A stretch of DNA of 64,000 nucleotides from an uncultured Parolsenella sp. (lineage in GTDB: Bacteria > Actinomycetota > Coriobacteriia > Coriobacteriales > Atopobiaceae): contig CAKUNF010000006.1 in assembly GCA_934668375.1 (NCBI GenBank), positions 1 to 64,000 on the forward strand, read 5' to 3'. The notes beneath the pieces are model-generated. The model searched no databases and was not told the origin of the DNA. It worked only from the letters and a program-made list of their open reading frames with translations. The position numbers and the translations under genes are program-made. Shown here in pieces: positions 17,520 through 25,169 of this stretch (its first letter is position 1; each line of letters starts with the position of its first letter).

Positions 17520-18312
17520 GGCGAATCACCTCTCTCGCAAGACCACGATAGGCAATGGCGCCCTTGTTTGTCGCTGAATACATTGCAATGGGCAAACCAT
17601 GGCTTGGGGCCTCAGAGATCTTCACACTTCTAGGAATAACAGTCTTGAACATCTTGTTGCCAAAGTACTTCTTAACTTCAGCCACGACATCATTCGAGAG
17701 AGTTGTGCGCTTGTCGTACATGGTCATAAGAACACCAAAGACGTCAAGCGAAGGATTAAGACTCGACTTTACAAGCTTCATGGATTCAAGAAGCTTTGTG
17801 ACGCCCTCGAGTGCATAGTATTCGCACTGAATTGGGATCAGGAGTCCATTAGCAGCAGATAGCGCATTAATCGTAAGAAGTCCAAGAGAGGGAGGACAGT
17901 CGATAAAGACATAATCAAAGTCATCCTTAACCTCTGCAATGAGGTTCTTAAGGATGCTTTCGCGTGCAATCTTACTCACAAGCTCGATTTCTGCACCAGC
18001 AAGTTGAATTGTTGCAGGAACTACGAATACTCGAGGCTCAGGAGTATCTACAATCAGATCACTCATGGAGTAGCCTTCGAGAAGGGCATCATAGATATCG
18101 TGTTCCAGCTCGTCCTTATCGATGCCATAGCCACTCGTTGTATTTCCCTGGGGATCAAAGTCTATGACGAGGCACTTTTTATGCTCTTCTCCAAGGGCAG
18201 CAGACAAGTTAATGGCCGTTGTTGACTTTCCAACGCCACCTTTCTGATTAATGATAGCGAGCACGTTCGTCTCTTTATTTGGATTACTACGCCTTACATC
18301 CTTATAACCCAT
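17512..18312 (-). CDS. parA: Chromosome partitioning ATPase ParA (Soj)
   Basis: 266 residues. Walker-type ATPase that segregates ParB-bound origins. Deviant Walker A QKGGVGKSTTAINL, A' motif DFDPQGNTTSG and Walker B YVFIDCPPSLGLLT are complete. The N-terminus carries a short basic extension (YKDVRRSNPNKE). It lies between rsmG and parB in the usual order. About 45% GC in sampled stretches versus about 65% in flanking genes. Confidence 0.96.
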   Translation of the reverse strand: MGYKDVRRSNPNKETNVLAIINQKGGVGKSTTAINLSAALGEEHKKCLVIDFDPQGNTTSGYGIDKDELEHDIYDALLEGYSMSDLIVDTPEPRVFVVPATIQLAGAEIELVSKIARESILKNLIAEVKDDFDYVFIDCPPSLGLLTINALSAANGLLIPIQCEYYALEGVTKLLESMKLVKSSLNPSLDVFGVLMTMYDKRTTLSNDVVAEVKKYFGNKMFKTVIPRSVKISEAPSHGLPIAMYSATNKGAIAYRGLAREVIRRG

Positions 18313-18335
18313 TGATATCCAATCTATCTTTCTGA

Positions 18336-18351
18336 TGTTTCACGTGAAACA
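18336..18351. promoter_or_regulatory. parS site 1
   Basis: Exact consensus TGTTTCACGTGAAACA between rsmG and parA, the ParB loading site. Confidence 0.97.
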
Positions 18352-18354
18352 TCG

Positions 18355-19188
18355 CTATCTTGCAGAAAGAGGATGGTTTCTTGCTTCACCATTCTTTCTC
18401 GGTAGCCTAATCTTGCTCTTAGCGACCTTTCTAAAGACTACTATCTCTCTGTGACCATAATCATCAGGAAGCTCGAATGTTTCACGTGAAACATTCTCAA
18501 AGCCACAGAGTCTTGCAACTTTCTTAGCGTCAGATAACTCTTGTTCATCGGGATTTGCCTTCCCAAAGAACAGATATCCGCCTTGTTTCACGTAAGGCTC
18601 TGCATATTCAATAAGAATGTCTAGTTTTGCAAGAGCACGAGCAGTTACGAGGTCAAACACCCGGCCAGACTTTTTGACGAATTCTTCAAGACGATCATGC
18701 GAAGCAAGAACCCTGTCTTGAAGTTCCATGGCAACAGCAAACTCATTGCAGGCGTTGACCTTCTTGCCAACTGAGTCAAGCAACTCAACGTTGAAGTTCG
18801 ATACAGCAGCAATAGGAATACCAGGAAAACCTCCACCGGTTCCCATATCAAGCAATCTCGCCGATGACTCAAGAGAGATATAGTCATCGATAACCTTGGC
18901 AAATAGCAGAGAGTCAAATGCATGGAGGATAAGACCATCTGGCATCGACCGAATGCTTGTGAGATTGATGACCTCATTCTTTTGATACATCAAGTAGAGG
19001 TGATAGATCACTTGAAGCAATTGAATGTCATCAAATCCAAGTGAGTAGCTCTCAGAGAGCTTCTCGAGCATTCTAAGGGCTTCTTTTGCTGTAAGCGATG
19101 AATTACTTGAAAAATTGTTTTCAAGCCAGGAGAACGCCTTAGAATCGCTTGAGATCAGAAGCTCTGAATCGTGAGAACAATTCGGCAT
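18355..19188 (-). CDS. rsmG: 16S rRNA (guanine527-N7)-methyltransferase
   Basis: About 277 residues. SAM-dependent methylase of 16S rRNA G527. The SAM site LLDMGTGGGFPGIP and the VTARALA motif are diagnostic, with FFGKANPDEQE later. The N-terminus is longer than usual (about 40 extra residues). The start is uncertain between ATG 19188 and GTG 19203, neither with a clear ribosome site. A parS site lies inside the gene. It shares the lower GC of parA/parB. Confidence 0.93.
   Translation of the reverse strand: MPNCSHDSELLISSDSKAFSWLENNFSSNSSLTAKEALRMLEKLSESYSLGFDDIQLLQVIYHLYLMYQKNEVINLTSIRSMPDGLILHAFDSLLFAKVIDDYISLESSARLLDMGTGGGFPGIPIAAVSNFNVELLDSVGKKVNACNEFAVAMELQDRVLASHDRLEEFVKKSGRVFDLVTARALAKLDILIEYAEPYVKQGGYLFFGKANPDEQELSDAKKVARLCGFENVSRETFELPDDYGHREIVVFRKVAKSKIRLPRKNGEARNHPLSAR
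18478..18493. promoter_or_regulatory. parS site 2, inside rsmG
   Basis: A second exact TGTTTCACGTGAAACA, 142 bp from the first and within the rsmG coding sequence. A perfect 16-mer there is unlikely by chance, so it is probably used. Confidence 0.96.
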
Positions 19189-19340
19189 AGATAACCCAAT
19201 CACAATATGCCAAAACTTCCCGTTACAAGAACTTTTGGCAAACGACCATTACCTGAGTGTGATTGAGCTGCGAGTAAAACCAGTCTACTGTATTGACGGC
19301 AAAGCAAAGCTTGCCGACGAGCAAAAGCCTCGATCATCGT

Positions 19341-19372
19341 AAATAAAAAAGGAGGCTCACAAGGAGCCTCCC
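19341..19372 (-). terminator. Terminator of the rpmH-jag operon
   Basis: Read on the minus strand: a GGAGGCTC-type stem with a short loop, followed by TTTTTTTATTT. It lies just past the jag stop. The rest of 19204-19340 should carry the rsmG-par promoter; I could not pick one with confidence. Confidence 0.8.
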
Positions 19373-19397
19373 TCAAGCATGGATCTTGAACTAGAAA

Positions 19398-19949
19398 CTA
19401 CTCGGACTTAACCGGAGTAATCACCACATACCTCTCAGGGTCGGCACCCTCGGAGTGCGTGGTTACTTCAACAGAATCACGGAGCGCAAGGTGAACAATC
19501 CTACGCTCATAAGCATTCATCGGAGCAAGCTTGACCGAACGACCCGACTTCACGGCCTTTTGGGCGTTGCTGCGAGCCATTCCCTGGACCTTGTCCCTGC
19601 GCCTGCTCTTATAACCTTCGATGTCCACGACAATCGGGTAATGGAATCCAATGCGCTTGGAGAGCATGGAAGCAAACACAACCTGAAGCGCGTCGAGCGT
19701 AACGCCGTGACGACCAATGAGAATAGCGAGGTCCCCGCCGTTCACATCAAGGATGAGCTCGCCCTCGTCACCGTCATACTCATCAATCGAACAGCTGTTC
19801 TCTCCAAAGCAGCCCAGAATACCTCGCAGGATATCGATTGCGGCATCGGCAACGACATCAAGCTGCTCCTCCGTCAGGGCTCCAGACTCCTCAAAGCCCG
19901 CACGGATAGCCTCGAACTCATCGGGCTTCTCGAGGATTTCCTCACTCAT
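19398..19949 (-). CDS. jag: Jag/KhpB RNA-binding protein
   Basis: 183 residues. A KH domain (ELILDVNGGDLAILIGRHG) is followed by an R3H domain (YKSRRRDKVQGMARSNAQKAV, ERRIVHLAL). Jag/KhpB binds RNA with KhpA and affects cell wall growth in other Gram-positives. The N-terminal Jag_N domain is replaced by a short acidic lead. Start ATG 19949 follows GGAGG at 5 bp; an upstream ATG at 19997 lacks a site. Same operon as yidC. Confidence 0.93.
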   Translation of the reverse strand: MSEEILEKPDEFEAIRAGFEESGALTEEQLDVVADAAIDILRGILGCFGENSCSIDEYDGDEGELILDVNGGDLAILIGRHGVTLDALQVVFASMLSKRIGFHYPIVVDIEGYKSRRRDKVQGMARSNAQKAVKSGRSVKLAPMNAYERRIVHLALRDSVEVTTHSEGADPERYVVITPVKSE

Positions 19950-20029
19950 AGCAACCTCCAGATAGACAATGTCGCGCACCTTCGAGGATGAGGGCACGCG
20001 ACATGGAAAACACTACGTGGCTATAGCCG

Positions 20030-20788
20030 CTAGCCCTTCTTGTGCGGGCGAGGCTTACGCTCCTTGCGAACAACGTCGATGTTGACGGGCTGATTGGCCA
20101 TGCGCTCGGCCTCGTCTGCCTTGGCCTTCTCCATGACCTTGCGGGTGATGAAAACCTGCTGGACAACACCCCAGGCAGAGGACGTGACGTAGTACAGGAC
20201 AACACCCACGGGAACGTTCCAGCCAAACCAAATCATCATGAGGGCCATGACGACGCCCATGATCTTGGTCTGGCTCGCCTGCGGGGAGTCGGGCTGTGTG
20301 TTGAGCAGCATCGGGATGAGCGTAAGCACGCCAAACGCGAGTACGAACACCACGTACACCCAAGCGCCAAGGAAGCCAAGCTGGGTCACAGCGTCGTTCG
20401 TCGTGATGGCAAGAGACTCAAAGACGCCATAGAAGTGAGCGCCCTCGGGAATCTGATAGCGAAGCACGGAGAACAGTGCAAAGAAGACGGGCATCTGAAT
20501 CAGCGTGGGGAGACAGCCACCCAGCGGGTTGAACTTGTTCTCGCTGTAGAACTTCTGCATCTCCTCGTTCATGCGCTGAGGGTCGTCCGCATAGCGCGTC
20601 TGGATCTCCATGAGCTTGGGCTGGAGAACCTGCATCTTAGCGGTCGAACGAGTGGAGCTGACCGTAAGCGGCGTAAGCAAGATACGAATGATGGCCGTCA
20701 GGACGATGATGGCCAGGCCCCAGTCGCCCACGAAGTTCGCAATGAACGTGAGCACCTGGGCGATGATGTAGATAATCCCATCCCACAT
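20030..20788 (-). CDS. yidC: Membrane protein insertase YidC
   Basis: 252 residues, the short Gram-positive form. Helices include WDGIIYIIAQVLTFIANFVG. The conserved groove arginine lies in IIRILLTPLT, and NPLGGCLPTLIQMPVFFALF and FGWNVPVGVVLYYVTSS are characteristic. The basic tail (RKERKPRPHKKG) may touch the ribosome. Start ATG 20788 follows GGAGG; longer frames lack it. Between yidD and jag. Confidence 0.96.
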   Translation of the reverse strand: MWDGIIYIIAQVLTFIANFVGDWGLAIIVLTAIIRILLTPLTVSSTRSTAKMQVLQPKLMEIQTRYADDPQRMNEEMQKFYSENKFNPLGGCLPTLIQMPVFFALFSVLRYQIPEGAHFYGVFESLAITTNDAVTQLGFLGAWVYVVFVLAFGVLTLIPMLLNTQPDSPQASQTKIMGVVMALMMIWFGWNVPVGVVLYYVTSSAWGVVQQVFITRKVMEKAKADEAERMANQPVNIDVVRKERKPRPHKKG

Positions 20789-20813
20789 GGACAGTACCTC
20801 CGGTTGCCCGTCC

Positions 20814-21056
20814 CTAGGGGACGGGGTCATAGCCTCCTCTGTGGCGCGGATTGCACCTGACGATTCTCGCCAGAGCAAGCCAACCACCTCTGAGCGCGCC
20901 ATACCGACGAAGTGCCTCTATGGCGTACTCAGAACAGGTTGGTGTGTAGATGCAAGAAGGGGGGAGAACAGGCGAGATAAAACGCTTGTACACCCTCACC
21001 AGACCGATGAGGAGCCTCGCGAATGCACTCGGCCTGTCTTCCCCCATGCTGCTCAT
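20814..21056 (-). CDS. yidD: Membrane protein insertion efficiency factor YidD
   Basis: 80 residues with the full signature: [23 protein letters not shown] and the end [13 protein letters not shown]. It assists YidC-dependent insertion. The start is 3 bp after the rnpA stop, with GAGGA inside the rnpA end. Confidence 0.95.
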   Translation of the reverse strand: MSSMGEDRPSAFARLLIGLVRVYKRFISPVLPPSCIYTPTCSEYAIEALRRYGALRGGWLALARIVRCNPRHRGGYDPVP

Positions 21057-21058
21057 AT

Positions 21059-21382
21059 CTACTGAATCCTCTTCACGAGCTTGGCAAGCGCCTCCGCCAC
21101 CTCTGTCGAGGAGGCACTGCGCGTTGCGGGGGTCGAGAAGAGAATCACCTCATATCCACCGAGCGGAAAGCCAGCCTGCTGCGCCGCGGCGCGAAGCACG
21201 CGCTTGCACCTGTTGCGACACACGGCATTGCCAAGCCTTTTGGCGGCAACGAAAGCAACGCGGCTCCTTCCATCTTTCTCGACGGGACTCACGGTGAGCC
21301 TCACGAGTCGATGGTTGAGCCGCTTACCGCTCTGAAAGACCTTCTCAAAATCCTGCTTGGACTTGATGGTCTCCATGGGCAT
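21059..21382 (-). CDS. rnpA: Ribonuclease P protein component
   Basis: 107 residues from ATG 21382 (a second ATG at 21376 is equally possible). Binds RNase P RNA for tRNA 5' maturation. Motifs: [36 protein letters not shown] (RNR box) and LRAA. Longer frames run back through rpmH and are not real. Translated right behind rpmH, as in most bacteria. Confidence 0.95.
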   Translation of the reverse strand: MPMETIKSKQDFEKVFQSGKRLNHRLVRLTVSPVEKDGRSRVAFVAAKRLGNAVCRNRCKRVLRAAAQQAGFPLGGYEVILFSTPATRSASSTEVAEALAKLVKRIQ

Positions 21383-21384
21383 GC

Positions 21385-21519
21385 CTAGACGGTGAGCTTC
21401 TTGCGGCCCTTGGCACGACGACGGGCGAGAACGGCACGGCCGCCCTTGGTGGCCATACGAGCACGGAAGCCGTGGCACTTGGCGCGCTTCCTCTTATTCG
21501 GCTGATACGTACGCTTCAT
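21385..21519 (-). CDS. rpmH: 50S ribosomal protein L34
   Basis: 44 residues: begins [18 protein letters not shown] and ends [12 protein letters not shown], the invariant L34 pattern. AGGAGG sits just before the ATG at 21519. First gene of the leftward rpmH-rnpA-yidD-yidC-jag operon. Confidence 0.97.
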   Translation of the reverse strand: MKRTYQPNKRKRAKCHGFRARMATKGGRAVLARRRAKGRKKLTV

Positions 21520-21569
21520 AGGTTCCTCCTGAGTGACACAGATCACTGCATAAGCAGTCAAGCTCTCAG

Positions 21570-21599
21570 ATTGTAGGGGTGTTCGTCTCTCAATGTCAA
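21570..21599 (-). promoter_or_regulatory. rpmH operon promoter
   Basis: On the minus strand, TTGACA (21594-21599), an 18-bp spacer and TACAAT (21570-21575) form a near-consensus promoter about 50 bp upstream of rpmH. Confidence 0.75.
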
Positions 21600-22028
21600 T
21601 TTCAATATTCGCTTTTTCACGTGGTCACCTCGGAAAATAACCCTTCAGATCTTTCGATTTGCCGATGAGGACACAACTTGCGGGGCACATCACGATGAAA
21701 ACCTCAAGAACTAGTGCTCGCTCGAAGGGATCAGTTGATTTCTTCTCAAATCTTTTCAAGAGAAATCGACACGTGTGAAAAACAGGGTGATAACTTTTCA
21801 CATCACACGGAAAATCTCAGGTCAAACGTGAAATTTCTCGTGTAGTTGTCGTATCTTTTCAAGCCAGCTGCATTGATATTCGAGCAGGTTATCAACACGT
21901 TTTTATCGAATGTTGATAACTTTTCACTGCTGGAAGGAACCTTGTGCAAGTTTTCATCAATTGACGGAAACTTGTAAAAAAGGGTGAAATGTAGTGGCAA
22001 GAGACACGCGGGAAGAGAAGAGACACCG
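21600..22028. other. Origin-associated non-coding region (rpmH side) with DnaA-box-like inverted pairs
   Basis: An AT-rich stretch with no credible gene. It contains TTATCAACA (21889-21897) facing TGTTGATAA (21911-21919), and TGTGAAAAA (21774-21782) facing TTTTCACAT (21795-21803). Further TTTTCA runs lie near 21615, 21752, 21856, 21920 and 21949. These are close to the classic TTATCCACA and to TTTTCCACA-type boxes. Gene direction changes here, so it is a likely part of oriC and also carries the promoter of the rightward GHKL gene. Confidence 0.65.
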
Positions 22029-23153
22029 ATGGCAGACGCCTTCTATCCATTCGTTGGCGAGGGTCCAACAGGCATCAATGGCAGCAAAGATGAGGCCAAG
22101 CCCGCCGGCAAGGAGCCCCATGCACTCGGTGAAGTCGTGACGAACCCAGCAAGAATCGCCGTGTTCGATGACCCCCTGGCCGCCCCCCGCGTCGTGGTCA
22201 TACAGCCAAGCGATGTGCGCACGTTTCTCGAGGAGATCACCACCACGGTCACGAAGCTCGCCAAGGAGCAGGGTGGCAGCATCTCGTTCACGGTCATACG
22301 CGAGGTGGTCGAGAACTTCGTCCACGCCTACTTCAGAGAGCCCACCATCTCGATTCTCGACGACGGCAACACCATTCGCTTCTCGGACCAAGGGCCCGGA
22401 ATCCAGGAGAAGGACCGCGCGCTCGAGTACGGAACCACCTCCGCCACCGAGGAGATGAAGCAATACATCCGCGGCGTTGGCTCGGGACTTCCCTATGCCC
22501 AGCAATACATGGAGGACCACGGTGGCACGCTCACCATCGAGGACAACATAAATGCGGGCACAATCGTCACTATCTCGATGCCAAGCCCCCACGCAAACGA
22601 GGCCGTCGCGATGCCACAGGAGGAGACACCCTGGCAGACGGGCCAGCAAGTGCCCCAGCAGATGGATCCGCAGGCGCAGCAGGGCGGCGTAAGCCCCTAC
22701 CAACAAATGCCCCAGCAGCAGATGCCCTACCGGCAGGTGCCCCAGCAACAGTTTGCGCAGCAGACGCCGGGCATGCCTCAGCCAGGCTACCAGCAGCCGT
22801 GGCCACAGCAGCAGCCCTATCAGCCAAACAACTGGCAGGCCCAGAGCTATCAGCAGCCCTATTACCAGCAGGGCTATCAGCAGCCCTGGGCGCAGACCAA
22901 CCCCTACCAGGCCCCAGCCTGGCAGCCGATGCAGCAGCATCCAGACCCGTTCGAGCTCAACGAGCGAGAGTCGCAGGTCATCGCCTACCTCGCCGAGCAC
23001 GAGTCCGTGGGACCAACCGACCTCGTCAATGCCTACGGCGGCTCGCTTGCCACCTGGACGCGTCAGCTGCAGTCGCTCGAGAGCAAGGGATACCTGTTCA
23101 AGGACAAGCAGAAGCGCAGGCTCACGGAGGCAGGCAGAACACTTCTCGGCTAG
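22029..23153 (+). CDS. GHKL ATPase with Gln/Pro/Tyr-rich linker and C-terminal winged helix, origin-linked
   Basis: 374 residues. Residues about 60-185 form a histidine-kinase-type ATP-binding fold: N box EVVENFVHAYF (92-102), G1 DQGPGI (120-125), an ATP-lid-like stretch, G2 GVGSGLPYAQQYMEDHGG (149-166) and GTIVTISMP. There is no phospho-acceptor domain or receiver, so it is not a classical sensor kinase. Residues about 196-305 are a low-complexity run rich in Gln, Pro and Tyr. From about 311 a winged-helix/MarR-like domain follows (ESQVIAYLAEH...LQSLESKGYLFKDK). The start is ATG 22029 behind a purine-rich site; an upstream ATG at 21984 lacks one. It sits directly between the origin region and dnaA on the dnaA strand, suggesting a role in replication or its control; this is inference. 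Confidence 0.85.
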   Translation: MADAFYPFVGEGPTGINGSKDEAKPAGKEPHALGEVVTNPARIAVFDDPLAAPRVVVIQPSDVRTFLEEITTTVTKLAKEQGGSISFTVIREVVENFVHAYFREPTISILDDGNTIRFSDQGPGIQEKDRALEYGTTSATEEMKQYIRGVGSGLPYAQQYMEDHGGTLTIEDNINAGTIVTISMPSPHANEAVAMPQEETPWQTGQQVPQQMDPQAQQGGVSPYQQMPQQQMPYRQVPQQQFAQQTPGMPQPGYQQPWPQQQPYQPNNWQAQSYQQPYYQQGYQQPWAQTNPYQAPAWQPMQQHPDPFELNERESQVIAYLAEHESVGPTDLVNAYGGSLATWTRQLQSLESKGYLFKDKQKRRLTEAGRTLLG

Positions 23154-23180
23154 CAATCAACAGAAGGCATCACTTGGCAA

Positions 23181-23226
23181 GGTTTTCAACAATCGTGGTC
23201 GTTGAAAACCTCCCGTCCCATATAAT
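23181..23226 (+). promoter_or_regulatory. dnaA promoter overlapped by a DnaA-box-like inverted repeat
   Basis: GGTTTTCAAC (23181-23190) and its exact complement GTTGAAAACC (23201-23210) are spaced by 10 bp, placing the two centres about two helical turns apart. TATAAT follows at 23221-23226, so the right arm covers the likely -35 region. This layout suits autorepression of dnaA. The ~90-nt leader to the dnaA ATG contains a small TGCCG/CGGCA hairpin. Confidence 0.6.
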
Positions 23227-23319
23227 GAGTTTTCATCAATCCCATGCGTAATGCACGTGGCGCACGGGATTGGCTTCATCATGCCGTGGAGACGCGGCAC
23301 TCAGACCGACGGGAAAGAT

Positions 23320-24930
23320 ATGGCCGAGTTCAACAACCAGGAGTCAGACGCCCAGATCCTGTGGGAGGACGTCGTTGACATGCTCGCGTCGGATGGTCTG
23401 GCGCCGTCCACGCTCGCGATGCTGCAGAGCTGCGAGGCGCTCGACCTCACGGACGACACGCTGACCATCTCGGCAAAGAGCGGCTTCGTGCGCAGGAACG
23501 TCGAGAAGAACGCGGAGCTCATCAAGGAGGCGCTCGAGAGGGCAGCCTTCCAGCCCATGGAGCTCGCCGTGAGCCTCAACAGAAAAGGCGCCTCCATCCC
23601 GAGCGCGCCTGCACCCGCCACTCAGGCGCAGCCCGCAGCACCAGCGCAGCAACCAACCCCGACGCAGATGCCGCAGCCCACGACCTTCGCACAGGCAACG
23701 TCGCCCGCGGCGCCACATCCCACCGTCACCAACCAGACGACCATCTCGCGCGAGGACCTCGAGCGCCTGCTCAATCCCTCGTCCGAGCCAGAGCAGAGCA
23801 TGGAGAGCGAGCAGGAAGCCCTCGCACGGCGCCGCAAGAACCCGCTCGTGCAGGACATCGCCCCGGCAGACTCGCAACTCACCTTTGACACCTTCGTCGA
23901 GGGCGAGGAGAACCAGTTGGCCTTCCAGGCCGCAAAGGCCGTGGCCAACGGTAGCAACGGCTACAACCCGCTGTTCATCTACGGCGGCCCGGGCATGGGC
24001 AAGACACACCTGCTCAAGGCCATCCAGAACTACCTCGCCGTCAACGACCCAGACCGCATCTGCGTCTACAGGAACGCGCGCGAGTTCGTGAGCGACTACA
24101 CGGATGCCATGGTGGACACCTCGCGTGACGTCAAGCGAGCCCTCGAGCAGAACTACCACGACATCGACGTTCTCATCATCGATGACATCCAGGGCTTCCG
24201 CGGCGCGGCGAAGTCCATCAACTTCTTCTTCGATACCTTCAACTACCTCACGAGTAACGGCAAGCAGATCGTGCTCGCCGCCGACGAGAGCCCCGCGGAG
24301 CTCGGCCTGGAAGAGCGTGTGACCACCCGCCTGGACTCAGGCGTCACGCTCTCCATCCAGGTACCCAACTACGAGCTCAAGCTCGGTCTCATCAAGGCGT
24401 TCTATGAGCGCATGAAGGCGGACGCCATCGAGAACGGCCAGCACGACTACGACGGCACCCTCGACGATGCCTCCCTCGAGTTCATGGCACAGAGGGCCGG
24501 CGCCTCCATCCGCACCATCAAGTCGTTCTGCCAGCTCTGCCTGCTCGAGGCCACGAGCCGTCAGGCGCGAGGTGAGGAGTTCACGCGCGAGGACATCTCC
24601 CAGATAGCCACGAAGAAGTGGGGCGCCGACACGCGCACATTCACCATCGAGCAGATCCAGAAGTTCGTGGAGCAGCGCTACTCCGTGTCCCACGCTGACC
24701 TCATCAGCAACAAGCGCAACAAGGGTCTCATGGAGCCGCGCCACGTAGCCGTATGGCTCGCACGCGAGCTCACGGACTCGACGCTTGCCCAGATCGGAGA
24801 GCGCTTCGGCGGGCGGACCCATGCCACCGTGAAGCACAGCATCAAGTGGGTCGAGGACCGACGCCACGAGGACCGCGTGGTGCACGACAAGATCGCCAGG
24901 ATGAAGGAGGACCTCATGGCTGGCGCCTAG
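23320..24930 (+). CDS. dnaA: Chromosomal replication initiator DnaA
   Basis: 536 residues. Domain I (about 1-90), a Pro/Ala/Gln-rich domain II (about 95-185), AAA+ domain III with Walker A GGPGMGKTHLL (222-232) and Walker B LIIDDIQ (288-289 DD), then DNA-binding domain IV. The AAA+ region has an unusual segment (IQGFRGAAKSINFFFDTFNYL) in place of the common IQFLAGKE form. The domain IV signature reads GGRTHATVKHS (G498 onward) where most DnaA have GGRDHTTV: Thr500 replaces Asp433 (E. coli numbering) and Ala502 replaces Thr435. Start ATG 23320 follows GACGGGAAAG; a longer frame from 23251 lacks a site. Confidence 0.96.
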   Translation: MAEFNNQESDAQILWEDVVDMLASDGLAPSTLAMLQSCEALDLTDDTLTISAKSGFVRRNVEKNAELIKEALERAAFQPMELAVSLNRKGASIPSAPAPATQAQPAAPAQQPTPTQMPQPTTFAQATSPAAPHPTVTNQTTISREDLERLLNPSSEPEQSMESEQEALARRRKNPLVQDIAPADSQLTFDTFVEGEENQLAFQAAKAVANGSNGYNPLFIYGGPGMGKTHLLKAIQNYLAVNDPDRICVYRNAREFVSDYTDAMVDTSRDVKRALEQNYHDIDVLIIDDIQGFRGAAKSINFFFDTFNYLTSNGKQIVLAADESPAELGLEERVTTRLDSGVTLSIQVPNYELKLGLIKAFYERMKADAIENGQHDYDGTLDDASLEFMAQRAGASIRTIKSFCQLCLLEATSRQARGEEFTREDISQIATKKWGADTRTFTIEQIQKFVEQRYSVSHADLISNKRNKGLMEPRHVAVWLARELTDSTLAQIGERFGGRTHATVKHSIKWVEDRRHEDRVVHDKIARMKEDLMAGA

Positions 24931-25169
24931 CTTTCTACGCGGCCTGTGAAAAGCTGGGTGAAAACCGTTGAAAACCGCCGCTGCCGCGTTGAAAGAGTTA
25001 TGCACATGCTTTCAACGTTCAAAACGACGTCCGCTTCTCAACATGAAAATCAGTCACGAACAAGGCTTTGAGCTGGTAATTTGCAAACTTATCCACATTT
25101 GAACACGCTTTACTACATCCACTAGCTATATATCTATATATACATACATAGATAGACAAGGAGACTCAC
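24931..25169. other. dnaA-dnaN spacer, likely oriC core
   Basis: 239 bp without a gene. Visible boxes: GTTGAAAAC (24967-24975), TTATGCACA (24998-25006) and a perfect TTATCCACA (25089-25097), plus GTTGAAAG and CTTTCAACG between them. An AT-rich tract follows (about 25126-25155, ctatatat repeats then TAGATAG) that could serve as an unwinding element and also as the dnaN promoter. AAGGAGA just before dnaN is its ribosome site. Confidence 0.7.

Noticed and set aside
18584..18598. Third parS-like site (TGTTTCACGTAAGGC) in rsmG
   Set aside because: Only the left half matches; the right half departs from the palindrome, so ParB loading is unlikely.
20804..20827. GACCCCGTCCCC-like sequence at the yidD end, resembling the REP-like unit
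   Set aside because: It encodes the conserved YDPVP terminus of YidD and lacks the GGTGACAG/CTGTCACC arms.
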